Numbered from the stretch's first letter, positions 19,254-29,288 are shown. The stretch is 64,000 bases of DNA from Chloroflexi bacterium TSY (GCA_019217005.1 JAHBNG010000007.1:1-64000); one strand, 5' to 3'. Translations and numbers: made by a program. The notes: a model not told the origin generated them from the sequence alone.

Positions 19254-19781
19254 ATGAAGAAAGATTTTCTACCACCTCATTCACACGATCCCAATCCTGA
19301 TCCCCCATCCAACGATCCCACAATTACCCTGACGCTTCCCACTGGTATTCAGAAACGGATCGATATCATCCATCTGCTCTCTCTTCCCCAAACAACAATT
19401 TCGGGTTGCTATATTGTGAGTACAGGTCATGGTACATCTGGACCGTTCTCCTTTACAGGTCCTACACTACATACGCTGATCCGACATTTCCTACCTAATT
19501 ATTTTGTAAACCAGCGCAAAACTTTCCAGACCAAAAACGTAAAAGCAGAGCATCACGCGAAAGGCGAGATCGACGTTATTAGCGGCGACGGATTTGGAAC
19601 AATTGTGTGGGCGTCAGAATTAGAATCGAGTTCAAACCAGGAACCAATTCTACTGGCTTGTTTACTCAATCATGATATGATGACACGCGAACAGGGACTC
19701 GTTCGCCTCATTGTCCCCAGTGAACGTAATGATGCGTTGCGGCAAATAAAATGGATTGGGGAGATTATTGTCAGATCATAA
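19254..19781 (+). CDS. Molybdopterin-binding-domain (sulfite-oxidase-like) protein, short
   Basis: A protein of 175 residues. The order of segments, FSFTGPTLHTLIRHFLP, then VISGDGFGTIVWASELE, then LLACLLNHDMMTREQGLVRLIVP and IKWIGEIIV, follows the molybdopterin-dependent oxidoreductase (SUOX/YedY-type) fold. It is only the distal part of that fold: no catalytic cysteine or cofactor-binding N-terminal half is present, and no signal peptide. It may be a non-catalytic relative or binding protein. It may be cotranscribed with the protease. Confidence 0.65.
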   Translation: MKKDFLPPHSHDPNPDPPSNDPTITLTLPTGIQKRIDIIHLLSLPQTTISGCYIVSTGHGTSGPFSFTGPTLHTLIRHFLPNYFVNQRKTFQTKNVKAEHHAKGEIDVISGDGFGTIVWASELESSSNQEPILLACLLNHDMMTREQGLVRLIVPSERNDALRQIKWIGEIIVRS

Positions 19782-19828
19782 GTCATTTCTATTTTTTAAC
19801 TTGAGCTATTTGCATACATGCGACCAAC

Positions 19829-20695
19829 ATGAACCGACTCATTGATATTTACCCTGAAAACGGAGGGGTCCAACTCAACGTTCGAACATGGACTGGTGAA
19901 CGTCGTCCTTTTTTGCTTGTTCACGGATTGGCGAGCAATAGCCGTACATGGGATGCGGTGGCCGATCATCTTGCCCTAGCTGGTCATCATGTGGTGACGG
20001 TTGATCTGCGAGGGCATGGACTCAGCGACAAGCCCGATGACGACTATGATTTTGTTACGATTACCCAAGATCTAGCACGATTACTTCGAAAGTTGAAATT
20101 GGCTCAGCCAATTCTCGTTGGTCAATCTTGGGGTGGCAATGTTGTGCTAGAGTTAGGGGTACGCTTCTCGTCTCTTGCTCATGGCCTTGTACTGATTGAT
20201 GGTGGAACCATCGATCTCCAGCTCGATCCAGACGCAAATTGGGAAGAGACTCGCAAACGCCTAACACCACCAACATTAGAAGGGATGACACGGGCGCAAA
20301 TGGAGAAGCGCTTGCGGAGTGTTCATCCAGATTGGAGTGAGTTAGGCATAGAAGGAACGCTTGCCAATTTTGAGATATTACAAGATGGAACGATTCGACC
20401 CTGGCTCACGCTGGATCGTCATATGAAGATCGTACGGGCGATGTGGGAACAGAGACCATCCCAACTCTATTCCAAGATAGATCTACCCGTATTGATTTGC
20501 CCGGCTTCTCATTCATCACGGTCAGAATGGATGGAGATAAAACGACAGCAAGTTGCGGTTGCAGAGGGAGGGCTAAAAAATTGTACGGTCCACTGGTTTG
20601 AAGAAAGCGACCACGACATCCATATTCAAAAACCCATCGCACTGGCCAACTTAATGTTGAACCACTTAGACAAAGGTATATTTCGGACACCGTAA
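19829..20695 (+). CDS. Alpha/beta-hydrolase
   Basis: A protein of 288 residues with the fold's oxyanion HG (LLVHGLASN), the nucleophile elbow VGQSWGG (Ser about 95), and a late histidine in EESDHDIHI. The acidic member of the triad is probably in the LICPASHSSRSEW region but is not certain. The family covers esterases, haloalkane dehalogenases and C-C hydrolases; the substrate cannot be read. It starts 48 bp after the molybdopterin-domain gene on the same strand. Confidence 0.85.
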   Translation: MNRLIDIYPENGGVQLNVRTWTGERRPFLLVHGLASNSRTWDAVADHLALAGHHVVTVDLRGHGLSDKPDDDYDFVTITQDLARLLRKLKLAQPILVGQSWGGNVVLELGVRFSSLAHGLVLIDGGTIDLQLDPDANWEETRKRLTPPTLEGMTRAQMEKRLRSVHPDWSELGIEGTLANFEILQDGTIRPWLTLDRHMKIVRAMWEQRPSQLYSKIDLPVLICPASHSSRSEWMEIKRQQVAVAEGGLKNCTVHWFEESDHDIHIQKPIALANLMLNHLDKGIFRTP

Positions 20696-20860
20696 CTGTT
20701 TAAACGAGCGACGAAATATGCCGGGGAGTTTACGTGTCGAGCGAACTTTCTCTGTTTATGAACCAACTTTTCGTCGATTTCACATCCACCCTAGAGAAAA
20801 TCCCCAGCGTTTAGAGACACCTAGCTGATAACCGGGCACCAATGAACTCAGGAGAACGAT

Positions 20861-22193
20861 TTGATGACAACTGACGCCGCACATCACAAGCCTGGCTATA
20901 TCATATTGATGGGATCTGGTGAAACCTCTCCGAGTATCCGCAAAGTCTATGATTGGCTATTTCAAGAGATTGGTCCATCGATTGATGTGGCAATTTTAGA
21001 AACTCCTGCGGGCTTCGAACCCAACTCTGATTACGTTGCTGGTCAGATAGGTCAATATCTAGAAAAACACTTACAAAATTACAATCCGCAAATCCATATT
21101 GTTCCAGCACGCAAACGCGGAACACCCTTCAGTCCCGACAATCCCGATCTCATCAAGCCAATGTATAGCGCCAATGTGCTGATGATGGGACCCGGTAGCC
21201 CTACCTATGCAGCTCGCCAATTGAAAGATAGCGTAGTCTGGCACACGCTTCAAGCACGCCACCGTCAGGGGGCGTCGCTCATTCTAGCCAGTGCTACAAC
21301 GATTGCCTCCAGTGTGCACGCCTTGCCAGTCTCAGTAGATCCAAATTTGGCGTTTTTGGCTATTTTCAGTCGAGATTGCAGGGATTTTGGAGTCATTTAT
21401 TCAGATTTCGGTTACAGAAAACAACCTATTTCATATCTGAAAATCGCCCAAATCTAACGCAAAAACTAGATATCGACCGGCAAATTTGTATTTATGTCAA
21501 CTGTTTAGCCAGAATTCTCTCTCAAAACCTGAAATTTGGATCTACTGAGTCTATGAAATCTACAAAGTCGGTCAGGATCTTCACTGGCAAAACGGGCTGG
21601 ATTTCTTTCGACCATTTGGTCTTTCTCTCATCTTTATTCCCCATTGGAACAACAACGACGGAGGCGATGTACTTGACACAAGTCGTTGCTATATTGGACG
21701 TGATCGTTATAACCAGTTGCTTGCCATGCTCTCCAGCAATCACGTCGCAGATCATCACGACACTCACATCGATCACACAGTTGTTGGCATCGATGAAAAC
21801 ACGGCACTTGTCATTGACCCAGCGCAGGCTCGCTGCCATGTGATGGGGCCAGGAGGCGTCACAATTATTCAAGAAGGCATCGAAAATACCTTTTTGAATG
21901 GTGAAACCTTTGCCATGGCAGAGCTTGGGCCATTTCGGATCCCCCAAGGTCCTGAAGGGATACCAGGAGAAATTTGGCAAAATACCCTCGATAGCTTCCG
22001 AGCATCCCAAGAAGTCCGGGTGCAGCAGACAACGCCACCGGATGATGTATTGGCGCTGGTTGCGCAACGCGCCGAAGCGCGCGCAAAAAAAGATTGGCCC
22101 GTATCCGACAAACTGCGCGACCAAATTGCAGCCGCCGGTTGGCTCGTCAATGATACATCTGACGGACCTGTTTTAGAGCCAGTAACATCATAA
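20861..22193 (+). pseudogene. Peptidase S51/cyanophycinase-like protein, split by MITE-B copy 1
   Basis: The first half (20861-21332) reads YIILMGSGETSPSIRKVY..., with the Gly-rich start and the LMMGPGSPTYAARQL segment of the cyanophycinase/peptidase-E (S51) group. MITE-B copy 1 (21333-21547) then ends the frame. Removing the element and one AGTCT duplication restores HALP|VYEIYKVGQDLHWQNGLDFF, and the frame continues to 22193. The joined protein is about 370 residues; its tail (VAQRAEARAKKDWPVSDKLRDQIAAAGW) resembles the DALR-type end of cysteinyl-tRNA synthetase. The insertion is precise, so the break is recent enough for the frame to remain intact on both sides. Confidence 0.8.
21333..21547 (+). 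repeat. MITE-B copy 1 (215 bp)
   Basis: Inverted ends CAGTAGATCCAAATTT / AAATTTGGATCTACTG, flanked by the 5-bp duplication AGTCT (21328-21332 and 21548-21552). It is one of five near-identical copies in the window and interrupts the S51-like gene. It encodes nothing recognisable. A frame beginning MQGFWSHLF recurs in all copies but is just a translation of the element. Confidence 0.92.
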
Positions 22194-22268
22194 ATGGTCA
22201 TATTATATCTATCTGGCAGGAAGTGCTGACTTTGGTATTGGTTGTCAGTAGACCGTAACGCGCGACGC

Positions 22269-22309
22269 AAGCATGCTCTAACGTACAGCGGCGGCGTTAG
22301 AGCATGCTT
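22269..22309 (+). terminator. Hairpin after the S51-like gene
   Basis: AAGCATGCTCTAACG (22269-22283) pairs perfectly with 22295-22309 (15 bp, 11-nt loop) 75 bp past the stop. There is only a weak T-run after it. It is likely a transcription terminator, possibly bidirectional. Confidence 0.6.
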
Positions 22310-22417
22310 TCTCCATGTTGCGCTCTTCTGATTGTCAGCTTTTTGTAACATTTGGCTCAACTCCGTATTGTTACAATATTCATTGCGCATTAATTTCATC
22401 CATTAATACCAGTAGCA

Positions 22418-22505
22418 GCAAAAGTCGGGTACAAATTTTTCATGCAAACAGAGGGCTGCTCTAGGATTTCACCCCTTATGGTCATTTTTTGTACCCGACT
22501 TTTGC
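22418..22505. repeat. 88-bp element with 18-bp perfect terminal inverted repeats
   Basis: GCAAAAGTCGGGTACAAA (22418-22435) and its exact complement (22488-22505) enclose 52 bp without genes. It lies in a 547-bp region between genes (22194-22740) that otherwise shows only the hairpin at 22269-22309. It is probably a small transposable or palindromic repeat. Confidence 0.65.
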
Positions 22506-22740
22506 CGTAGCTGATTAATACAATAGCAGATGTGTTAACGTATTTGTCGTAGCACATTCTTCATTGTGCGTCGAATGTACTCTTTCTGAACCGTCCATAG
22601 ACTTGGTAACTCCATCAATCTCTGGTCGCTTCATCCCCTATCGTGTTTGTTGCCTAACACATATTGTCTACAATACCTTTCGGAATTACCCCAAAAGAAT
22701 CCCCTCTCTGGCGAAACCATCTATTCATTTAGGATCATTT

Positions 22741-25700
22741 ATGAAACGACTTCTCTCATTCTCTATCTTCATCTCCCTCTGGTTTGCACTTGGCATGGCC
22801 AGCATCATCCAGGCGCAAGGAGTCGCTACAATCAACATCATAAAGCAGACAACCCCCGAAGTGGCTCCAGATTTCGTCTTTTCAGATACCATCGAAGCAC
22901 CTTTTACCTTCACACTGACCAATGGGTTTCAGCAAAGCTTCGTAGTGACCCCAGGCACCTACACCGTAACTGAATCACTCCTGGCGGGCTGGGTACTCGA
23001 CGGCATTGATTGCACCATTGTTGGCCCCCTCGCCTTGAAAGAGTCTTCACAACCGAACAACATACAGGCTCATCAATCTGGACAGCCTGGCATGTGGAGC
23101 GTCAACGGAAACAGTGTGACCATTACCGTTGAAGATCAAGAGACTGCCGACTGTACATTTACCAATCGTTTGGCTACGGGCAGTATCACGATCACTAAGC
23201 AGACGACGATAGAGACGAATGATACGTATGATTTTCTGGGGAATGGCACGCCCATTGATGGTTCTATCTCACAAGTAGATGACTTTACCCTTTTTGGAGA
23301 CGACCAACAGACCTTCCCAGATATTCCCATTGGCACCTATGAGATCACTGAAATCAACCTACCGGCTGGCTGGGGGTTGGAAGATATCACCTGTAGTGGT
23401 GGCACAACGGAGAATATTTTTGACAATGACAATAATTTGACTGGCATACGCATCATTTTGGCCGATGGCGATGGGGTTATCTGCACGTTTCAAAACAACC
23501 AAACGGGCCAACTAACCGTAAGTAAAATCGTTAGCCCCACAACTGATTCCGGTCTCTTCAATCTGCAAATCGATGGGACCGATGTCGTGACAGATGTTGG
23601 ACACAATGGCTCAACCACATCGCAGACAGTGATTTCAGACACCTATCAAGTCGGCGAAACCGCAGGCACAGGAACCGATTTGTTTGATTATATCCCTTCA
23701 ATTGAATGTCGTGATGGAGGCGGAAGTGGCAGCATCGTTGCTCAAACCAACTTTAACTCCCAGCTATTTGGTGTACCAGTTAACGCTGGTGACGACGTCG
23801 TCTGTATCATCACAAACATACGGCGTGGCAGGGTCGAAATTGAAAAGGTGACAAATCCATCTGGCGGAACAGGCTTTGTCTTTCAACATGATCTCCGCGG
23901 TGATCCTGACTCATTTATACTGGATGACGGCCAGGTCGAGACACTCATGCAGGTTAATCCTGGAAGCTATTCTGTCACCGAAGACGATCTATCGGTCAGT
24001 GGACATACGTTAACAGCCATCGATTGTAATGACGATGCAAGCGACGTACCCAGTACATTCGATCTAAATACGCTTGCAGCCACAGTCAACGTCGAGGAAG
24101 GAGAGACCCTCCGCTGCACCTTCACAAACTCGATACCGACACTCACCGTCACAAAAATAGTCACCAATGACAACGGTGGCACCTTGACCGTAGGCGAAGT
24201 GCCGCTCTTCGTTGATGGTAATGCCGTCACCTCAGGTGTTGCAACAACGGTAACCGTGGGCACACACGTTGTTACAGAGACCAACCCGATTGGATACACT
24301 GCAACATTTGGTGGTGACTGTGATGAGAGCGGGAATGTGACGCTGGCAGCAGATGAAAACAAGGTCTGTATTATCTATAACGACGATATACCTGCTTCGC
24401 TGACCGTGACCAAAGTGATTACCAACGACAACGGGGGCACCCTGACTGTGAGCGAAGTACCGCTCTTTATTGACAGCAACGCCGTTACCTCTGGCGTTGC
24501 AAATACAGTGAATGCGGGAACATATACTGTCTCGGAGACCAATCCAACTGGCTACACGGCCACGTTCGGTGGTGACTGTGATGCGGCTGGAACAGTCACA
24601 GTTGCCCTGGGAGAGAACAGAGAATGCATCATTTATAATGACGACCTGCCTGCCTCCTTAACGGTAACCAAAGTGATCACCAACGACAATGGAGGCACCC
24701 TGACGGTTCCCGAAGTCTCGCTTTTTGTAGATGGCAATGCAGTAACTTCGGGCGTCTCCAACACGGTTGATGCCGGAACTCGTGTCGTTTCAGAAACCAA
24801 TCCGACTGGCTATGTACAATCCTTTGGTGGCGATTGTGATTCGAGTGGCAACGTTACACTGGCACCTGGTGAAAACGCGGATTGCATCATCTACAATGAC
24901 GATGCCCCTGCTATCCTGACTTTGACAAAAATAATCACCAACGACAACGGTGGCACTCTAACCGTCACAGAGGTACCGCTCTTTGTGGATGGCAATCCCG
25001 TTACCTCCGGACAAGCCAATGCAGTTGATGTGGGTACACACAACGTTTCGGAAACCAACCCAACTGGCTATACAGCAACCATCGGTGGCGATTGTGATGC
25101 TGGAGGCACCGTCACGCTGGCATTTGGAGAGAGCAAGGAATGCATCATCTTCAACGATGATAGACCGGCAACCCTCACCGTCATCAAACAAGTGCTCAAT
25201 GATGACGGTGGCACAGCGGGACCAGGGGACTTTACCATTAATGTGAACGGAACAAACTCAAGCCTTGCTAGCTTCCCCGGCAGCGAATCAGGCACTATCG
25301 TAACGCTTGACGCTGGCGCGTACACAGTCACCGAGGATGCTGTTGTTGGCTATAGTGGCTCCTTCTTGGCTGATTGTACGGGAACAATCGCTGTGGGCGA
25401 GAGCAAAACCTGTACCGTGATGAACGATGACATTCCCACAGGTTCAGGGCGCATCTCCATTGTAAAGCAAGCCAGCATCCAGAGCGACCAGATCTTCGGC
25501 TTTAGCAGCTCAACGTTGGGCAACTTTACACTCGTGGATGATGGCTCCAGCAGCAATAGCGGCACATTTACAGTCGATGCAAATAGTACTCACGTGGTAA
25601 CGGAAACTGTTCCGCCGTTTTGGACGCTCATAAGCGCTACATGTGACAATGAGGATTCGGTCAGCAATATTACTGTGGCAGAGGGGGAGTCAGTCATCTG

Positions 25701-26511
25701 CACCTTCACCAATGCACTATTACCAGCCAATATCAGTGTGGGCAAGTCTGCCAGCGTCGATGTAGCCACACCAGGCGAGGCGATCACCTACACATATCGT
25801 ATCACCAATAGTGGTGATGTCGAGTTAACGAGCGTGGTCGCAGTTGACGACAAGTTGGGCAACATCACAATTGGCGACACAACTTTGTCACCTGGTGAGG
25901 AGACGACAGGCACAGCATCAACAACGGCCCAAATGTCTGATTTACCCGGTCCTCTTGTGAATACAGTTATTGCGACCGGCACGCCACCGCTTGGCCCTGT
26001 CGTCACAGACAGCGCACAAGCGTCGGTTGTCCTCGTCAATGCCAGCATTTCGTTGGTTAAGACAGTTGCCCTCGACAGCTCCGACCCAGCTTGCGGCACA
26101 TCCAGCATGATCGAAGTACCGATTGGTAGCACAGTCAGCTACTGCTACACGGTGACCAATACAGGGGACGTGGCATTTGTGACGCATAGTTTGCGTGATG
26201 ATCAATTGGGCACCATCTTTTCAGATAGAACCATCACGCTCAATCCCGGTGCCAGCATCTCGACCATCGAGCTTGGGCACCGAGCCACGGCAACATTATC
26301 CGTTGATACAACGAATATTGCCACTTGGACAGCCACTACCGCTGATCCGCCAGTTATTGCGTCAGGTGCCGGGACGTTGCGGCGTCGAGCAATCACAGTG
26401 CAAGCAACGGCGCAGGCCGTTGTCCAAATTGTCTCCGATCCGACTTCAATTGAGCCATCGCCAGAGCCTGGAGTCAATTTGCGGGTGTTCCTGCCAATCT
26501 TAAGTCAGTAG
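22741..26511 (+). CDS. Large secreted/surface protein with tandem beta-sandwich repeats and DUF11-like domains
   Basis: From ATG 22741 (signal peptide MKRLLSFSIFISLWFALGMASIIQAQG) about 1,256 residues; an earlier in-frame GTG at 22564 would put the signal peptide internally. The body is a chain of Cna-B/prealbumin-like modules (each ending ECIIYNDD, DCTFTNR or similar), including four closely similar units of about 86 residues (24139-25170) beginning LTVTKVITNDNGGTLTV. Two DUF11-like domains follow (GEAITYTYRITNSGDVE, GSTVSYCYTVTNTGDVA). It ends VNLRVFLPILSQ, the YLP/FLP tail. The composition (Thr, Asp, Asn, few Lys) fits an extracellular stalk or adhesin. The binding target is unknown. Confidence 0.85.
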   Translation: MKRLLSFSIFISLWFALGMASIIQAQGVATINIIKQTTPEVAPDFVFSDTIEAPFTFTLTNGFQQSFVVTPGTYTVTESLLAGWVLDGIDCTIVGPLALKESSQPNNIQAHQSGQPGMWSVNGNSVTITVEDQETADCTFTNRLATGSITITKQTTIETNDTYDFLGNGTPIDGSISQVDDFTLFGDDQQTFPDIPIGTYEITEINLPAGWGLEDITCSGGTTENIFDNDNNLTGIRIILADGDGVICTFQNNQTGQLTVSKIVSPTTDSGLFNLQIDGTDVVTDVGHNGSTTSQTVISDTYQVGETAGTGTDLFDYIPSIECRDGGGSGSIVAQTNFNSQLFGVPVNAGDDVVCIITNIRRGRVEIEKVTNPSGGTGFVFQHDLRGDPDSFILDDGQVETLMQVNPGSYSVTEDDLSVSGHTLTAIDCNDDASDVPSTFDLNTLAATVNVEEGETLRCTFTNSIPTLTVTKIVTNDNGGTLTVGEVPLFVDGNAVTSGVATTVTVGTHVVTETNPIGYTATFGGDCDESGNVTLAADENKVCIIYNDDIPASLTVTKVITNDNGGTLTVSEVPLFIDSNAVTSGVANTVNAGTYTVSETNPTGYTATFGGDCDAAGTVTVALGENRECIIYNDDLPASLTVTKVITNDNGGTLTVPEVSLFVDGNAVTSGVSNTVDAGTRVVSETNPTGYVQSFGGDCDSSGNVTLAPGENADCIIYNDDAPAILTLTKIITNDNGGTLTVTEVPLFVDGNPVTSGQANAVDVGTHNVSETNPTGYTATIGGDCDAGGTVTLAFGESKECIIFNDDRPATLTVIKQVLNDDGGTAGPGDFTINVNGTNSSLASFPGSESGTIVTLDAGAYTVTEDAVVGYSGSFLADCTGTIAVGESKTCTVMNDDIPTGSGRISIVKQASIQSDQIFGFSSSTLGNFTLVDDGSSSNSGTFTVDANSTHVVTETVPPFWTLISATCDNEDSVSNITVAEGESVICTFTNALLPANISVGKSASVDVATPGEAITYTYRITNSGDVELTSVVAVDDKLGNITIGDTTLSPGEETTGTASTTAQMSDLPGPLVNTVIATGTPPLGPVVTDSAQASVVLVNASISLVKTVALDSSDPACGTSSMIEVPIGSTVSYCYTVTNTGDVAFVTHSLRDDQLGTIFSDRTITLNPGASISTIELGHRATATLSVDTTNIATWTATTADPPVIASGAGTLRRRAITVQATAQAVVQIVSDPTSIEPSPEPGVNLRVFLPILSQ
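24139..25170 (+). repeat. Four tandem coding repeats of about 258 bp
   Basis: Units start near 24139, 24394, 24655 and 24913, each encoding LTxTKxxTNDNGGTLTVxEVxLFxD...GGDCD...CIIYNDD; a fifth, divergent unit follows at 25171. The similarity at the DNA level is high in places, so unit number could change by recombination. Confidence 0.8.
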
Positions 26512-26592
26512 CCATTGCTCGTTTAGAAACGAGGATACAATAATCTGTACAGAGCTTCTTCGTTTCACTCGAGAATGACGTGTACAAGCCAT

Positions 26593-27363
26593 TTAATCCT
26601 TATTCTTTAGAAAACCTTTCATGCCAGGCCATTCCTGCCAAATGTTGATGTAGGCATCATAACCAATCTCTGAGCAATCTTTGTGTTGTAGACGAGCGAT
26701 GACAGCATGGCGAACATTGGGCGAGGCATTGGCACAAGCACCATGAAAGATTTGGTGATGGGCAATCACTAGATCACCAGCCTTTGCCGTGATCATATTT
26801 GGTTCTTCTGGTAACTCAATGCGCGGTATTCCGTTGGCGAGGATCTCATACCCTTCGCGCTGAAAGTAGTCAGCAAAGAAGCGGTGCGATTTTGGCCAAA
26901 CAGTAAAATTACCGCTGTACGGTTCATTCACGTCAGCCAAATAGTTCACGGCAAAGGCCGTGAATCCACGACGATAGACTCCCTTTGCCATCCCGTTCGA
27001 GCCATTCCCAATCCCGTCGATGTGACCACGTGGTTCTGGTGGCTCTTCGCCAACTGGTAAAGGAAAACGTGGATAAGGTTTGGCGCGGGTCACAGGATTC
27101 ACGTTTCCTTTACCCATCAAGGATTCGGCGATATCCATGACCGATGTTTGATTGAAGAGATCGAGAATGACGGGCTCTGTCATCAGTTCAGCACAGAAAA
27201 ATGCTGAACGGCTGTTGACTAAATCCTCACCCCCCAATCCCACTGTGCCAATAGAATGATTTACCGCCCGCAGCGCAGAATCGATCAACGATTTAGGTAT
27301 CACGCCAGGAATTTTGAGATAGCCCTCCTCAAAGAACTGTTGCTTCTGATCATTCGTTAGCAT
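26593..27363 (-). CDS. Phytanoyl-CoA dioxygenase-family protein
   Basis: A protein of 256 residues, PhyH/2-oxoglutarate Fe(II) oxygenase family. Candidate metal ligands are His and Asp in RGHIDGIGNG and His in IAHHQIFHGACAN, followed by NVRHAVIARLQHK where the 2-oxoglutarate-binding arginine is expected. The family hydroxylates diverse small molecules; no substrate can be assigned. The ATG at 27363 has GGAGG 8 nt upstream. It is on the same strand as the enolase-superfamily gene 72 bp upstream and is probably cotranscribed with it. Confidence 0.88.
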   Translation of the reverse strand: MLTNDQKQQFFEEGYLKIPGVIPKSLIDSALRAVNHSIGTVGLGGEDLVNSRSAFFCAELMTEPVILDLFNQTSVMDIAESLMGKGNVNPVTRAKPYPRFPLPVGEEPPEPRGHIDGIGNGSNGMAKGVYRRGFTAFAVNYLADVNEPYSGNFTVWPKSHRFFADYFQREGYEILANGIPRIELPEEPNMITAKAGDLVIAHHQIFHGACANASPNVRHAVIARLQHKDCSEIGYDAYINIWQEWPGMKGFLKNKD

Positions 27364-27435
27364 AATTGAGCCTCCTTGTAATGTTTGGCATTAGAACTTA
27401 TCCGAATAACGGTTTTGAGTCCGTTCCACACCCAC

Positions 27436-28836
27436 CTATTTCACAACAGCTTCGGGCAGCGACCGCTGAATCTCGTCAAGTCGATAGCCAAATCCTGCTC
27501 CTGAAATGGTGGATAGATCGACCGCACCACCCCGCCGTCGATATAATCCAGGATGAACCGCCTCCTCAGCGAGCGAAGCATCCGGGTAAAACTGCATAGC
27601 GTTGGTTTCCACGCCCATGATGGTGCCGGCATGAGCAGCCAGTAAGACATGCGGAATCTGGGCGAGCATGGGATTGGTCAAATCCTGGACCATTAAGGTC
27701 ATACCATGAGCCTTGGCCCAACAGACGCTCAACAAGGCTCCCGTCTGAGTCTTGCAAGTCTTGAGGGCGACACCCGTCCAACCTAATTCTCGACCAAGCC
27801 GTACCAATTCCCAATCGTGGGCACTCTCGTCCATAAAGAGCGGCTTGCGGGCCGATACGCTATGGACATCGATGCGATTTGCCTCTAAATCGTAGGGGAA
27901 AGGTTGTTCCACGTAGAGGATCATCCCATAAATACGTGGATGCTCAATTACCAATCGATCCAAAATCGTATTGACATAGCTGGGTTCGGTGACGGTACAG
28001 TTAAAATCAGTAGTCAGCCAATTAACATCTCGGGCAAGTGCAATCTCTCCCACTTTGACCAAACGATCATAATCCCATGTAGCATCATTGCCGCGCAATT
28101 TGACCTTCAAACAATTTAGGCCGTCCCGCTCGATCCAATCGGGAAGAAGAACGGGATAACCATCATCTGGTTCATTTCCTATCAATTCGGATGCATCTAG
28201 CGGATCGAGTCCTCCGACCAGATGCCAGGCAGGCAGCTGATCTGGATAGGGCGAAACGAAAAAATCGGCGGGATATTTGCCGACGAAACTTACATCGGCT
28301 CCAGAAGCTGGCTCCAGATAGTGGGCCAAATCATGATTCATATAGGATGAATTATATGTCTCGTAGATCGGTTGATTGTGCAAGACTCCATACGCGTCGT
28401 GGAGGGCGATATCGAACGCGGAACAGCAAACTAGGGCAGCTAGCCAAGGCATTGCATTCGAGGCATCTCCACGTGCCTGATTCAAGCTCGATAAGAGGCC
28501 TGGCAGAACTTCTTGCTGAAAGGCGTAGCCAATTTCCATTGGATGTCCACTTTGATCAAATTCGTTCCAAGCGGCAGCAAGCTCTTGGCAAAATTTCTGC
28601 AACGCTTCATGACGATCTGCGTATGTGAGTTCGCCAGGCCAAACCCACTGCACGCTGAGCGGAGTCTCTCCCCAACCCTGTGCTGTTCGCCCATTGGCGT
28701 TCGTTACGCTCATACGGACTCGCGCGCAGGTCACGGAGGTCAGCGTTTCTGGCCCAAATTTTAGGGGAACTCGAGTTTCGACAGGAAGGAAATAGAGGGA
28801 TGCAGATTGCGGACGAATGTCATATCGATTGGCCAT
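27436..28836 (-). CDS. Enolase-superfamily (mandelate racemase/muconate-lactonising-like) enzyme
   Basis: About 466 residues from ATG 28836 (GGAG seven bases upstream; a longer frame to 28866 has no better site). The barrel shows the superfamily positions: NCLKVKLRG (candidate acid/base Lys), WLTTDFN (Asp), LYVEQPF (Glu), LFMDES (third metal ligand), and VALKTCKTQTG (second Lys). Such enzymes abstract a proton alpha to a carboxylate, often as acid-sugar dehydratases. The length is above the usual 370-400 because of N-terminal insertions. Together with UxuA-like and Gfo/Idh/MocA genes it suggests catabolism of acid sugars; this is inference. Confidence 0.85.
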   Translation of the reverse strand: MANRYDIRPQSASLYFLPVETRVPLKFGPETLTSVTCARVRMSVTNANGRTAQGWGETPLSVQWVWPGELTYADRHEALQKFCQELAAAWNEFDQSGHPMEIGYAFQQEVLPGLLSSLNQARGDASNAMPWLAALVCCSAFDIALHDAYGVLHNQPIYETYNSSYMNHDLAHYLEPASGADVSFVGKYPADFFVSPYPDQLPAWHLVGGLDPLDASELIGNEPDDGYPVLLPDWIERDGLNCLKVKLRGNDATWDYDRLVKVGEIALARDVNWLTTDFNCTVTEPSYVNTILDRLVIEHPRIYGMILYVEQPFPYDLEANRIDVHSVSARKPLFMDESAHDWELVRLGRELGWTGVALKTCKTQTGALLSVCWAKAHGMTLMVQDLTNPMLAQIPHVLLAAHAGTIMGVETNAMQFYPDASLAEEAVHPGLYRRRGGAVDLSTISGAGFGYRLDEIQRSLPEAVVK

Positions 28837-29053
28837 AAATTTTCTCCGACTCTTGTGAAAATACAAGAGTGATTATTGATAGGATTCCGGAATTGGGAGA
28901 GGACGATCTATTATATCATTGCACAACAAGTTAAAAAAGTACATACTCAATAAACGAAACCGCAATAAGCATTTCAATCTGTGGCAGGATCAAGAGAATG
29001 CACTGTACAGGTAAAATGCTAGTTGCGCCTTGCAAATGAAATACACCCAAATA

Positions 29054-29067
29054 CGAACACATGTTCG
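29054..29067. promoter_or_regulatory. LexA/SOS-box-like palindrome CGAACACATGTTCG
   Basis: A perfect 14-bp palindrome matching the Bacillus-type SOS box (CGAAC-N4-GTTCG). It overlaps the presumed -35 (TTCGACA) of a promoter whose -10 is TATAAT (29088-29093). It lies in a 450-bp gene-free stretch (28837-29288) upstream of the VOC gene. The stretch also holds an 11-bp stem (29191-29201 / 29234-29244) between this promoter and the gene. Confidence 0.45.
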
Positions 29068-29093
29068 ACAAATTTAGGTTTATGTGTTATAAT
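29064..29093 (+). promoter_or_regulatory. Candidate sigma-70 promoter
   Basis: TTCGAC (29064-29069) and TATAAT (29088-29093) are 18 bp apart. The nearest gene downstream is the VOC protein, about 190 bp to the original ATG at 29278. The long leader includes the hairpin at 29191-29244. Confidence 0.4.
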
Positions 29094-29288
29094 CACAGAT
29101 ACCCTCTTTTGTCGCATACTTCGATGAATAAGTGGGGCATACTGTGATGCAATTCTCATTGGGCGTATAAGCATAACGGCTCATCTATGAAAAGTGTGCA
29201 AGTAAGCGATTCAACTGTCGAAATTTCAGGAGGTTGCACACTTTCGGCTGGCGAGCCAAAATAATAAGGAGAATCTGATGCAAGAGGT

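Noticed and set aside
22564..22740. Upstream GTG start for the surface protein
   Set aside because: It would bury a good signal peptide that begins at ATG 22741.
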